This document shows, one piece after another, positions 7,986 through 16,541 of a DNA stretch of 64,000 nt; the first letter of the stretch is position 1, and each line of letters opens with the position of its first letter. Made by a program: the position numbers and the translations under genes. Source of the DNA: Streptomyces sp. CNQ-509 (GTDB taxonomy: Bacteria > Actinomycetota > Actinomycetes > Streptomycetales > Streptomycetaceae). A model generated the notes under the pieces. That model worked only from the letters and a program-made list of their open reading frames with translations, searched no databases and was not told where the DNA came from. Location: assembly GCF_001011035.1 (NCBI RefSeq), contig NZ_CP011492.1:7309447-7373446 (forward strand). Direction: 5' to 3'.

Positions 7986-9018
7986 CGGCACCGGGGGCGG
8001 CGCTCCCCGCCCGCCGCGCTACCGCGTCGAGGCCGCCGCCGCCGACCGCGCCGCCGCCGAGGCCGCCGCGGCCGAGCTGCGGGCGCGCGGCCTGGACGCC
8101 GCCGTACGCACCGCAGGGTCGCTGCCGTCGCTCACGGCCGGTGCCCCCGCCGGCCCCGGCGCGATCGTCGCCGTCGGCATGGGCCTGGCGGTGCCCGGCG
8201 CCTGCTCGCCCGACGAGCTGTGGGACCTGCTGCGCGACCGCGTACCGCAGTTCAGCGAGCCCGGGGGCCGCATGGACATCGACGCGCTGTGGTCCGCGGA
8301 CCCGGCCGCGCCGGACAAGACGTACACCCGCACCTCCGGCTTCATCCACGACCTGCGCCCCCACCCCCGGCTGCGCGCCGAACTCGCCGCCGGCCGCGCC
8401 CCGCAGCGCGAGCCGAGCGGCCTGTGGCTGCGGCACAGCGTCCTCCAGGCGCTCGACGGGGTGCGTCTCGACGCCGGTACGCGCACCTTCGCCGCCGTCG
8501 GCATGACCGCGGACGGCGGCCACGCCGCCGAGCACAGCCTCCTGCGGCACGGCACCCGGCTGCTGGCCGGGCCGGCGGCCGCGGACCCGGAACCGCTGGC
8601 CGCGCTCTACCCGGCAGGATCGCCCGACCTCGCCGGCACCGCGCCGTACCGCGTCGTGCGCGACGCGCTGGCCGGCATCGCGGACCCGGTGGAGACCGTC
8701 GTCGTCGACACGGCCTGCTCCTCGTCCCTCTACAGCTTCGACTTCGGCATGCGCGCGCTGCGCGAGGGCCGCGCGGACGTCGCGCTCTGCGGCGGCGCGT
8801 ACTCCGTCAACGCCCAGACCATGGTGCTGTTCGCGAAGCTCGACGGGCTGGCCAGGGGCGGCCTCGTGCGGTCACTGGACCGCGGCGCGGACGGGGCCTG
8901 CCGCGCGGCCGGCGGCACGCCGCGCCGGCTCTGGCCGCACGACGACGCGGAACTGTCCGCGGCCGACGGCGTCTACGCGCGGCTGCGGCTGCGCCGCGTA
9001 CGGGAGACCCCGCTCTAG
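7978..9018 (+). pseudogene. truncated PUFA-type beta-ketoacyl synthase (N-terminal half only)
   Basis: Residues 60-300 are a clear ketosynthase N-terminal domain: AIVAVGMGLAVPGA, the PUFA-type APDKTYTRTSGFI segment, active-site Cys247 in VDTACSSSL, and GLVRSLDRGADG. A functional ketosynthase continues for another 150-200 residues with HGTGT and a second catalytic His; here the frame gives only about 45 unrelated residues and stops at 346. I translated the other forward frame across the break and found no continuation, so a single indel does not explain it. It is either a truncated, decarboxylation-dead pseudogene or a domesticated fragment. Deletion or recombination near 8905-9018 is the simplest reading. 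It overlaps the acyltransferase-ACP gene by 8 bp. Confidence 0.75.
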
Positions 9019-9049
9019 ACCTGTCGGTACAGAGCCGTCCGCGCCGGAG

Positions 9050-9094
9050 GGGCGGCCGGTGCACCGGGTGACCACCGGTGCACCGGCCGCCCTT
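9050..9094 (+). terminator. strong hairpin terminator ending region 1
   Basis: A perfect 18-bp inverted repeat: arms 9050-9067 and 9075-9092 around a 7-nt loop, 32 bp after the ketosynthase stop and followed by TT only. It has the G/C-rich, U-poor form usual for actinomycete terminators. Confidence 0.8.
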
Positions 9095-9141
9095 CCGTGT
9101 GTCCGCGCTGGGTCGTCCGAGGGAAATCCATGTTTCTTCTC

Positions 9142-9171
9142 TTGACGGGCTCGGGGTGACGTGCCTAGCGT
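9142..9171 (+). promoter_or_regulatory. promoter of the catabolic operon
   Basis: TTGACG (9142-9147), an 18-bp spacer and TAGCGT (9166-9171) match the actinomycete housekeeping sigma consensus well. The next 35 bp (about 9172-9205) are unusually A/T-rich (TTTGATAATACATT and further), lie over the expected transcript start and carry two TGATAA copies. They are the best place for an operator, perhaps for the IclR protein encoded at the end of the operon. Confidence 0.6.
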
Positions 9172-9251
9172 GTTTGATAATACATTCTTAGACAGTGATA
9201 ACCCGATCGGCCAACTCCGGTGTCGCTCTGATGCGCGGAGAGGAGCTTTCC

Positions 9252-10031
9252 ATGGAATCCATGGGGATTTCAGCGCAGGGTATCGCGATGAGTTTTGCTC
9301 GGCGCGAGCAGGAACAGACGGTTCTGGAGAACCTGGACCTCGACATCACCCCCGGCAGCTTTGTCACGCTGCTCGGCCCCTCAGGATGCGGCAAGAGCAC
9401 GCTGCTGAAAATTCTGGGCGGCATTCTCGAACCCACGGAGGGCACCGTGAGGATCGGCGGGCAGCCGGCCGCGGACGCGGTCAAGGACCGCGTGATCGGG
9501 CTCGTACCGCAGCGGCCCGCGCTGCTGCCCTGGAAGTCCGCGCTGCAGAACGCGAGCATGCTGCGGCAGCTCGCCGCCGACGAGCGCGCCGCCGAGGCCG
9601 CCCCCGCGGCGCGCCGGGCGCTGGAGCTGGTCGGCCTCGCCGCGGCGGAGGACAAGCTGCCGCACGAACTGTCCGGCGGCATGGCGCAGCGCGTGTCCAT
9701 CGCCCGCGCGCTGGCCATGGACCCGGCCATCCTGCTGATGGACGAGCCGTTCGGCGCCCTGGACGCCATCACCAGGGACGAGATGAACCTGAAGCTCGCC
9801 GAGATCTGGGCGACGACCGGCAAGACCGTCGTCTTCGTCACCCACTCCATCTCCGAGGCGGTCTTCCTCTCCGACACCGTGCACGTGATGGGCCTGGACC
9901 GGGGGCGCTTCCTGGAGACGCTCGACGTCGCCCTGCCCCGGCCCCGCACCCGCGAGGTGCTCGACGACCCCGTGTTCACCGAGTACACGGGGCGGCTCCG
10001 CGGCCACCTGGAACCGAAAGCGACGGTCTGA
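9252..10031 (+). CDS. ABC transporter ATP-binding protein (nitrate/sulfonate/taurine family)
   Basis: A 259-residue nucleotide-binding subunit with Walker A GPSGCGKST, the Q-loop region GLVPQRPALLPW, signature LSGGMAQR, Walker B ILLMDEPFGALD and the switch His in VFVTHS. The PQRPALLPWKS and DEPFGALD forms are those of the SsuB/TauB/NrtD group that works with NMT1-like binding proteins. It energises uptake through the permease that follows 1 bp downstream. ATG 9252 follows GGAGAGGAGC; an upstream ATG (9195) would add an unconserved leader. It is the first gene of an operon that continues to 17802. Confidence 0.9.
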   Translation: MESMGISAQGIAMSFARREQEQTVLENLDLDITPGSFVTLLGPSGCGKSTLLKILGGILEPTEGTVRIGGQPAADAVKDRVIGLVPQRPALLPWKSALQNASMLRQLAADERAAEAAPAARRALELVGLAAAEDKLPHELSGGMAQRVSIARALAMDPAILLMDEPFGALDAITRDEMNLKLAEIWATTGKTVVFVTHSISEAVFLSDTVHVMGLDRGRFLETLDVALPRPRTREVLDDPVFTEYTGRLRGHLEPKATV

Positions 10032-10032
10032 C

Positions 10033-10878
10033 ATGGTGCTCGCACAGGACGACGTGAAGAAGCCGGCCGGGCGCCGCCCCGGCGGCGGATCCGGCGGCGG
10101 CGCGGTGCGTGCCTGGATCCGGCGCGTGTGGCCCAGCCTCGCCGTGTTCGTCGCCGCCTTCCTGCTCTGGGAGCTGGCCGTCGAGCTCTTCGGCATCTCC
10201 AGCTTCGAGCTGGCCAAGCCGAGCGAGTTCCTCGCCGAGATGTGGCGCTCGCGCGACATGCTGGGCGACGCCGCCTGGGTCACCACCCAGGAGATCCTGT
10301 ACGGCTTCCTGCTCAGCTTCGCCATCGGCGTGCTGCTCGCCGTGCTGATCGTCCGCTTCGGCTGGCTGGAGCGCGCCCTCTACCCGTTGATCGTGCTCTT
10401 CCAGGTCGTCCCCAAGGTCGCCCTGGCGCCGATCTTCATCCTCTGGTTCGGCTACGGCCTCGCGCCGAAGCTGCTGCTCATCGTGGTGATCACGTTCTTC
10501 CCGATCACCCTGAACACGATCGTCGGGCTCAAGGCCATCGACCAGGACCTGCTCCTGCTCATGCGGTCCGTGGGCTCGTCGCGCAACCAGATCCTCACCC
10601 GGATCCAGATCCCCACCTCGCTGCCGTACCTCTTCGCCGGCATGCGTATCGCGATCACCCTCGCGGTCATCGGCGCGGTGGTGGCGGAGTTCTCCGGCGC
10701 CCAGAACGGCCTCGGCTACCTCATCCAGTTCGCCTCGACGCAACTGGACACCCCGCTCATGTTTGCGGCCCTGACCCTCGTGTCCCTGCTCGGCCTGATC
10801 CTCTATTACGGGATGTCGCTGCTCGAGTTCCTGCTCCGCAAGCGATTCCCGCACATCACGGCCGACACCACCCGTTGA
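10033..10878 (+). CDS. ABC transporter permease (SsuC/TauC family)
   Basis: A 281-residue integral-membrane permease with six hydrophobic segments and the cytoplasmic EAA-like coupling loop (LLLMRSVGSSRNQILTRIQIP). The family features PKVALAPIFILWFGYG and IGAVVAEFSGAQNGLGYLI are typical of the nitrate/sulfonate/taurine and pyrimidine-precursor permeases. It forms the channel for the ATPase before it and the lipoprotein after it. The N-terminal 35 residues are polar and Gly/Arg-rich. One base separates it from the ATPase stop. Confidence 0.9.
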   Translation: MVLAQDDVKKPAGRRPGGGSGGGAVRAWIRRVWPSLAVFVAAFLLWELAVELFGISSFELAKPSEFLAEMWRSRDMLGDAAWVTTQEILYGFLLSFAIGVLLAVLIVRFGWLERALYPLIVLFQVVPKVALAPIFILWFGYGLAPKLLLIVVITFFPITLNTIVGLKAIDQDLLLLMRSVGSSRNQILTRIQIPTSLPYLFAGMRIAITLAVIGAVVAEFSGAQNGLGYLIQFASTQLDTPLMFAALTLVSLLGLILYYGMSLLEFLLRKRFPHITADTTR

Positions 10879-10916
10879 ATCCGGCTTGGCATTCTCTCCT
10901 GCACTAGGAGCCCATC

Positions 10917-12023
10917 ATGTTCCCCTCCGGAAAGAAAATCAGGAAGAGTAGGAAAACCGTCGCCGGTATCGCGGGCGCGACGACAGCGGCACTTCTTCTC
11001 GCCGCCTGCGGCGGCGACTCGGGAGGCGACTCCGCCGACGGCGGACTCGACAAGGTCACCATCCAGCTCGACTACCAACTCCGCGGCAACCACGGCATGT
11101 TCTACGTCGCCGACAAGCTCGGCTACTTCAAGGACGAGGGCATCGACGTCGACACCATCAAGACCGGCACCGGCTCGCCCGACGCGCTGCGCATCGTCGG
11201 CACCGGAGGCGCCGACTTCGGCTTCGCCGACCTGCCGTCGCTCGTCACCGCGCGCTCCCAGGAGGTGCCCGTCACCACCCTGGCGGCGGTCAACCAGACC
11301 TCGCCGCTGGCGATGTGCACGGTGAAGGACGAGAACAAGCTGACGTCGATCGACGACCTGAAGGGCATGACGGTCGGCATCCACGCCGCCGGCTCCACCT
11401 TCCTCTTCTATCAGGCGCTGCTCGGGGACAACGGCCTCGACCGCGGGGACCTCAAGGAGGTCAGCGTCACCCCGCCGTACGAGAACTACCTGATCCAGGG
11501 CAAGGTCGACACCGTCCCCTGCTACATCGACGCCGAGGTGCCGCAACTGGAGGACGCCGCCGGCGGCGAGGGCTCCCTCGACGTCCTGCTCGGCTCCGAC
11601 TACGGCTATGAGGCGTACGGCTCCGGCCTCTTCACCAGCGACGACATGGTCAAGAACGACCCCGGCCTGGTGCAGCGCTTCACCAACGCCTACATCAAGG
11701 CGTTCGGCTACGTGATGGAGAACCCGGACAAGACCGCCCAGATCCTCGCCGAGTCCTCCCCGGAGACCCGCGACAAGGCCGACCTGTTCGAGCGGCAGAT
11801 CCAGGCGGACATCGACCACACCTTCACCAGCGCCGTCACCGAGAAGCACGGCCTGGGCGCCATGGACAAGCAGGCGTGGCAGGCGACCATCGACGCCCTC
11901 GCCGACCAGGACGTGCTCAAGGGCAGCCCGCCCAGCGTCGCGGACGTCCACCAGGAGAAGTTCGTCGAGAAGGCCGCGAAGACCGGCGCCGGATCCGGTG
12001 CCGGGAACGACGCCGGCAACTGA
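10917..12023 (+). CDS. ABC substrate-binding lipoprotein (NMT1/THI5-like)
   Basis: A 368-residue secreted lipoprotein. The basic N-terminus, hydrophobic segment and lipobox LLLAAC put the mature protein on the outer face of the membrane. The core (VTIQLDYQLRGNHGMFYVADKLGYF, GADFGFADLPSLVTARSQ) is NMT1/SsuA-like, the family that binds planar ring compounds, sulfonates and pyrimidine precursors. ATG 10917 is preceded by AGGAG. Given the flavin monooxygenase next to it, an aromatic or heteroaromatic acid is a reasonable guess at the ligand; nothing in the sequence fixes it. Confidence 0.88.
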   Translation: MFPSGKKIRKSRKTVAGIAGATTAALLLAACGGDSGGDSADGGLDKVTIQLDYQLRGNHGMFYVADKLGYFKDEGIDVDTIKTGTGSPDALRIVGTGGADFGFADLPSLVTARSQEVPVTTLAAVNQTSPLAMCTVKDENKLTSIDDLKGMTVGIHAAGSTFLFYQALLGDNGLDRGDLKEVSVTPPYENYLIQGKVDTVPCYIDAEVPQLEDAAGGEGSLDVLLGSDYGYEAYGSGLFTSDDMVKNDPGLVQRFTNAYIKAFGYVMENPDKTAQILAESSPETRDKADLFERQIQADIDHTFTSAVTEKHGLGAMDKQAWQATIDALADQDVLKGSPPSVADVHQEKFVEKAAKTGAGSGAGNDAGN

Positions 12024-12075
12024 AGGCGCGGCCGGCCGCCCCCGGGCGGCCGGCACGACGAGTGAGAGCGGAGCT

Positions 12076-13224
12076 ATGGAAACCACGGTTGACAGGCGGA
12101 AGCGCCACGCGGAGGTGTCCGGCGCCGGGTTCGCGGGGCTGACCGCCGCCGCGGCGCTCGCCCGGTGCGGGTGGTCGGTGCGGGTGCACGAGAAGGGGGC
12201 GGAGCTGCGCGAGCAGGGGGCGGGCATCGTCCTGTGGCACAACAGCCTCAAGGTGCTGAAGGCCATCGGCGCATACGAGGCGGTGATGGCCGACTCGATG
12301 ACACCCCCGCACTACGAGACCCGCTTCCAGCACGCCAGCGTCTCCCACGAGGACTTCGGCGGCCTGCCCTGGCGCACCATGACCCGGCCCTACCTGCACA
12401 AGTGCCTGCTGGACGCCGCGCTCGCGGCCGGCGTGGAGATCCGCACCGGCTCCGAGGTGGTCGCCGCGGACCCGCGCGGCCGGCTCACCCTCGCCTCCGG
12501 CGAGACGCTCTACGCCGACCTCGTCGTCGGCGCCGACGGGGTGAAGTCGAAGGTCCGCGACTCCATAGGCTTCGAGCAGGAGCGCTGGAAGTCCCGCGAC
12601 GGGATCACCCGGTTCCTCGTGCCGCGCCACAAGGCCGAACTCGGCCCCGGCGAGTGGGACAACGTCATCGACTTCTGGAACCTCGAACCCCGTTACCTGC
12701 GGGTGCTCTACGTGCCCTGCAACGACCGCGAGCTGTACCTCGCCCTCGGCGCGCCCCGCGCCGACGAACAGGGCAGCCGCACCCCCATCGACCTGGACCT
12801 GTGGACGTCGGCCTACCCCGAGCTGACCCCCGTCCTCCGGGCCGCGGCCACCGCTGCCGACCCCCGGTACTACGGCTACGAGACCACCGCCGTCGCCGAG
12901 TGGCGCCGCGGCGCCGTCGCCCTCGTCGGCGACGCCGCGCACGCCATGCCCCCCGCCCTCGCGCAGGGCGCCGGCTGCGCGATGGCCAACGCCTACACCC
13001 TCGCGGTCGCCGCCACCGAGGCCGCCGACGGCGAAGTCGAGGCGGCCCTGGCCCGGTGGGAGGAACTGGAGCGGCCGTTCACCGACCGCTGCCAGCGCCG
13101 CTCCGCCGACTTCGCCGCCACCCGCGCGATGTCCGAGGGCAACCAGTTCACGCTGGAGAACCTCGAGACCGCCCTCTACGACCCGACCAACCCCAACCGC
13201 CACGCGCTGTCCGTCAGCCCCTGA
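12076..13224 (+). CDS. class A FAD-dependent monooxygenase (aromatic hydroxylase type)
   Basis: A 382-residue single-component flavoprotein hydroxylase: the FAD dinucleotide fold GAGFAGLTAAAALARCG, the DG motif VVGADGVKSKVR and the GD motif ALVGDAAHAMPPALAQGAG. These enzymes use NAD(P)H and O2 to hydroxylate aromatic or heteroaromatic acids (salicylate, 4-hydroxybenzoate and 6-hydroxynicotinate hydroxylases). It is the likely first catabolic step on the imported substrate. ATG 12076 follows GAGAGCGGAG; an upstream GTG/ATG extension toward 11998 would overlap the binding-protein gene. Substrate is unassigned. Confidence 0.85.
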   Translation: METTVDRRKRHAEVSGAGFAGLTAAAALARCGWSVRVHEKGAELREQGAGIVLWHNSLKVLKAIGAYEAVMADSMTPPHYETRFQHASVSHEDFGGLPWRTMTRPYLHKCLLDAALAAGVEIRTGSEVVAADPRGRLTLASGETLYADLVVGADGVKSKVRDSIGFEQERWKSRDGITRFLVPRHKAELGPGEWDNVIDFWNLEPRYLRVLYVPCNDRELYLALGAPRADEQGSRTPIDLDLWTSAYPELTPVLRAAATAADPRYYGYETTAVAEWRRGAVALVGDAAHAMPPALAQGAGCAMANAYTLAVAATEAADGEVEAALARWEELERPFTDRCQRRSADFAATRAMSEGNQFTLENLETALYDPTNPNRHALSVSP

Positions 13225-13238
13225 GAGGAGATGACCTG

Positions 13239-13847
13239 ATGACCCCCGAGGACCAGGTGACCAAGGACTACCAGGTACGGCGCTGGGTCGGCCTGGTCGA
13301 GGAGACGCTGCACGAGAACGGCCCGGTCGCCGCCGTGCCGCTGCGCAAGGCCGTCTGCGGCGTCGTGGTCAGGAACCCGTTCGCCGGCCGGTACGCCGAC
13401 GACCTGTCCCCGCTCACCGCGCCGAGCGCCGCGCTGGGGACGGCGCTCGGCCGGCGGGCCGCGGCCCTCCTCGGCGCCCCGGTGGAGAGCTACGGCAAGG
13501 GCGGTCTCGCCGGCCTGGCCGGCGAGCAGGAGCACGTCGTCGCCTGCGTCACCACCGTCTTCGGCAACGCGCTGCGCGAGGCGATCGGCGGCGGCGAGGC
13601 GTGGATCTCCTCGGCGACCAAGACCGCCGCCGCCGGCGCCTCCCTGGACATCCCGCTGGCGTACAAGGACGAGGTGTACGTCCGTTCCCACTACGACGCC
13701 GTCACCGTCTCCGTACCCGATGTGCCGCGCCCCGACGAGCTGTTCGTCTGCGTGGCCGTCGCCAGCGGCGGCCGGGTCCACGAGCGCGTCGGCGGCCTGA
13801 CCGCGGCCGAGGCGCGTGCGCAGACCGCGGCCGGCCAGGCCCGGTGA
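13239..13847 (+). CDS. PF06684 (DUF1185, amino-acid-synthesis family) protein
   Basis: A 202-residue protein of PF06684: RKAVCGVVVRNPFAGRYADDL near the N-terminus, YGKGGLAGLAGEQEH, WISSATKT and DIPLAYKDEVYVRSHYD. The solved members have a variant of the Bacillus chorismate-mutase fold, and a role in amino-acid metabolism was proposed, but the reaction is unknown. Here it lies between a flavin hydroxylase and a class II aldolase, suggesting it acts on the hydroxylated or ring-opened product. ATG 13239 follows GAGAGGAG; the gap to the next gene is 14 bp. The sequence looks intact. Confidence 0.8.
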   Translation: MTPEDQVTKDYQVRRWVGLVEETLHENGPVAAVPLRKAVCGVVVRNPFAGRYADDLSPLTAPSAALGTALGRRAAALLGAPVESYGKGGLAGLAGEQEHVVACVTTVFGNALREAIGGGEAWISSATKTAAAGASLDIPLAYKDEVYVRSHYDAVTVSVPDVPRPDELFVCVAVASGGRVHERVGGLTAAEARAQTAAGQAR

Positions 13848-13861
13848 GAAGGAGCAACCCG

Positions 13862-14602
13862 ATGCAGACCAGCGATGCGCTGTACTCCCAGGACGACTCC
13901 GTCGCCAACGTGCTCGACAACCTCGCCAGGGCCCACCGGATCCTGGAGATGGAGGGCCACGGCGACATGTCCATGGGCCACCTGTCCTACCGCGACCCGC
14001 ACGGCCGCGGGCTGTGGCTCAAGCGCGGCAACCTCGGCATGGAGGAGGTCCGGGCCGGCGACTACATCCTCATCGACTTCGACGGCACCGTCCTCGAAGG
14101 CCAGGGGCTGCGCCATCTCGAATGGCCGCTGCACGCCGAGATCATGCTCGCCCGGCCCGACGTCAACGTCGTCGGCCACTCGCATCCGTTCCAGGCCACC
14201 GTCCTCGGCGCCGGCCGGGGGCGGATCGAGCCGGTGAACAACCACGGCGTGTGGTTCGCCGAGCACGGCGTCCCGCGCTTCGACGCCACCAGCCACATCA
14301 TCACCACCCAGGAGCTGGGCCGGGACCTCGCCCGCGTACTCGGCGAGGCCGACGCCGTACTCCAGGCCAACCACGGCGCCTCCTTCACGGGCCGCAACGT
14401 CCGCGACGCGACGCTCGCCGGGATCTTCCTGGAGAAGGCCGCCGCCTTCCAGCTCGCCCTGGCCGGCTCCGGCCTGCCGTACGACCCGCCGGACGCGGCC
14501 GAGAGCGTCGAGAAGAACCTCCGCATCTATCCCGAACGCGCCCGCGAGAACTACTGGATGTACTTCAACCGCAAGCTCGACCGGCTCGAAGCCGCCCGCT
14601 GA
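13862..14602 (+). CDS. class II aldolase/adducin family protein
   Basis: A 246-residue zinc-dependent aldolase-fold protein. The substrate-phosphate or carboxylate loop region is GHGDMSMGHLSYRDP, the catalytic acid region is EWPLHAEIM, and zinc ligands are in VVGHSHPF with a further His in QANHGA. Members do retro-aldol cleavage or decarboxylation of hydroxy-acids. Here it could cleave a carbon chain after ring opening. ATG 13862 follows GAAGGAG. It lies tightly between the PF06684 gene and the dehydrogenase gene. Confidence 0.85.
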   Translation: MQTSDALYSQDDSVANVLDNLARAHRILEMEGHGDMSMGHLSYRDPHGRGLWLKRGNLGMEEVRAGDYILIDFDGTVLEGQGLRHLEWPLHAEIMLARPDVNVVGHSHPFQATVLGAGRGRIEPVNNHGVWFAEHGVPRFDATSHIITTQELGRDLARVLGEADAVLQANHGASFTGRNVRDATLAGIFLEKAAAFQLALAGSGLPYDPPDAAESVEKNLRIYPERARENYWMYFNRKLDRLEAAR

Positions 14603-14655
14603 GCCCGCCCGCGCGGCCGCAGCAGCCGCCGCGGCACAGCACGAAAGGAACCATC

Positions 14656-15588
14656 GTGAGCATTCCCACCACCAGCGCCGTCCTCGGCTCGGGGAGCATG
14701 GGTCCCGGCATCGCCGCGCTGCTCGCCCGTTACGGATCCGACGTACGGCTCTACGACGTGAGCGAGGAGGCCCTGGCGCGGGCGGAGGTGACCTGCGCCG
14801 GCGTGGTCGCGCACCTCGACCGCCTCGACGTGCCGGTCACCCCCGGCGGCTCCGTCACCTTTCAACGCGACCAGGCCAAGGCGCTGGCGGGCGCCGGCCT
14901 CGTCATCGAGGCGGTGCCGGAGCAACTGGAGCTGAAGAAGACGGTGCTCGCCCAGGTCGAGGCCGCGGTGCGGGACGACACGATCATCGCGACCAACACC
15001 TCCGGCATCCCGATCTCCGACATGGCGGTGGACATGGCCCACCCCGAGCGCCTGATCGGCATGCACTGGTCCAACCCGCCGCACCTCATCCCGATGATCG
15101 AGATCGTCAGGGGCGCACGCACCGACGATGCCGTCGAGGACCGCCTCGTCGGCATCGTCGAGGCGTTCGGCTACGAGGCCGTGGTCGAGAAGGAGGTGCC
15201 GGGATTCGTCGAGAACCGGGTGCTCTACGCCGTGCTGCGCGAGTGCATGGCCCTCGTCGAGGAGGGCGTGGTCTCCCAGCGCGACCTGGACACCGTCGTG
15301 AAGTGGGGCGTCGGCTACAAGCTCGCCGTCATCGGCCCGATGCGGCTGGTCGACATGGCGGGCCTGGACATCTACCAGGCCGTGGGCTCCTACCTGAACC
15401 GCGACCTGTCCACCGAGACCGGCGTCTCCTCCCTGGTCACCGAGCTGACCGCCGAGGGCAAGCTCGGCATGAAGACGGGCGGCGGACTGTACGAGTACGG
15501 CGAGGGCGAAGTCGCCGCCAAGCGCGCCGACATCGTCGACGGCCTGGTGAGCGTCCGCAAGACGCTCTCCGCGATCAAGCCGGTCTGA
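14656..15588 (+). CDS. 3-hydroxyacyl-CoA dehydrogenase family protein
   Basis: A 310-residue NAD-dependent dehydrogenase. The N-terminal Rossmann motif is AVLGSGSMGPGIAALLARYG, with the family segments VIEAVPE, ATNTSGI and the catalytic His in IGMHWSNPPHLIPMIEIV. The C-terminal dimerisation half follows PGFVENRVLYAVLRE. Relatives oxidise 3-hydroxybutyryl-CoA or, in the L-gulonate/lambda-crystallin branch, free 3-hydroxy acids. With no CoA ligase or thiolase nearby, the free-acid branch is worth considering. GTG 14656 follows GAAAGGA; an ATG at 14700 would remove the nucleotide-binding motif. Confidence 0.85.
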   Translation: MSIPTTSAVLGSGSMGPGIAALLARYGSDVRLYDVSEEALARAEVTCAGVVAHLDRLDVPVTPGGSVTFQRDQAKALAGAGLVIEAVPEQLELKKTVLAQVEAAVRDDTIIATNTSGIPISDMAVDMAHPERLIGMHWSNPPHLIPMIEIVRGARTDDAVEDRLVGIVEAFGYEAVVEKEVPGFVENRVLYAVLRECMALVEEGVVSQRDLDTVVKWGVGYKLAVIGPMRLVDMAGLDIYQAVGSYLNRDLSTETGVSSLVTELTAEGKLGMKTGGGLYEYGEGEVAAKRADIVDGLVSVRKTLSAIKPV

Positions 15589-15605
15589 GCGGACGGGAGC
15601 CGACC

Positions 15606-16541
15606 GTGAACCGCGCACCGCAGCCGGCCGGGCCGGAGCCGCACGCCGCCCCCGCCGCGCCCCCTGACGCGCCGCCGGGCCTGGCGTTCGTGGCCGCCGG
15701 AGAGGTCGAGTTGTGCGTGCGCGACGCGGGCGCCGGGCCGGCGGTCGTGCTGCTCCACGGCACGACCGCCAGCCTGGGCGTCTGGGACCCGGTGGTCGAC
15801 CTGCTGGGCGGGGCGGTACGGACCGTGGCCGTCGACCAGCGCGGCCACGGCCGCAGCGGCAAGCCCGCCGCCGGGTACGGTGCCGCCGCGTACACCGCCG
15901 ACGTGCTCGCGCTGGTCCGGGCGCTGGGGATCGGCCCGGTGGTCGTCGCCGGGCACTCCCTCGGGGCCCGCAACGCCGTCGTGCTCGCCGCCGCGCACCC
16001 CGACGCGGTCGCCGGCGTCGTCGCCGTCGACTACACCCCGTACGTCGAACCCGCCGTGCTCGACGCCCTGGAGACCCGGGTACGCGGCGGCGACCGCACT
16101 TTCGCCTCCGGCACGGACGTCGAGACGTACCTGCACGAGCGCTACCCCCTGCTGCCCGCCGATGCCGTACGCCGCCGGCGCCGCTACGGCTACGCCCCGG
16201 CCGGCCGGGGCGGGGCGCTGCGCCCGCTCGCCGACCCCGCGGCCATGGTCCGCACCGTCGACGGGCTGCGCCGCGACTTCGCCGCCGAGACCCGGGCCGT
16301 CGGCGTACCCGTCACCCTGCTGCGCGGCGAGCACAGCGCGATCGTCTCCCCGCGCGCCTTCGCCGCCACCCGCGCGCTGCGCCCCGACTTCCGCGCCGTC
16401 GAACTCCCCGGGCTCGACCACTACGTGCCCGAGGAGGACCCGCGGACCGTCGCGGACGAGATCGTCCGCATGCTCGACCGGACGACGGGCCGACCCCGCC
16501 CGCGTCCCGCCACCGAGAGGAATCCAGACCCATGCCCCTGA
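15606..16541 (+). CDS. alpha/beta hydrolase (enol-lactonase/esterase type)
   Basis: A 311-residue alpha/beta-hydrolase: oxyanion region VVLLHGTTASLGVWDP, the DQRGHGRSGKP turn, nucleophile Ser in GHSLGA, the likely acid in LLRGEHSAIVSP, and the catalytic His in GLDHYVPEEDP. The triad is complete. Relatives hydrolyse lactones, esters or C-C bonds in aromatic ring-cleavage products. The first 25 residues are Pro/Ala rich and unconserved. GTG 15606 follows GGGAG. The 3' end overlaps the start of the PEBP gene by 10 bp. Confidence 0.85.
   Translation: MNRAPQPAGPEPHAAPAAPPDAPPGLAFVAAGEVELCVRDAGAGPAVVLLHGTTASLGVWDPVVDLLGGAVRTVAVDQRGHGRSGKPAAGYGAAAYTADVLALVRALGIGPVVVAGHSLGARNAVVLAAAHPDAVAGVVAVDYTPYVEPAVLDALETRVRGGDRTFASGTDVETYLHERYPLLPADAVRRRRRYGYAPAGRGGALRPLADPAAMVRTVDGLRRDFAAETRAVGVPVTLLRGEHSAIVSPRAFAATRALRPDFRAVELPGLDHYVPEEDPRTVADEIVRMLDRTTGRPRPRPATERNPDPCP

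Noticed and set aside
8890..9018. A simple frameshift explaining the short ketosynthase
   Set aside because: The +1 forward frame after the GADG motif gives no ketosynthase sequence (no GEGAG, HGTGT or later motifs), so truncation by deletion or recombination fits better.
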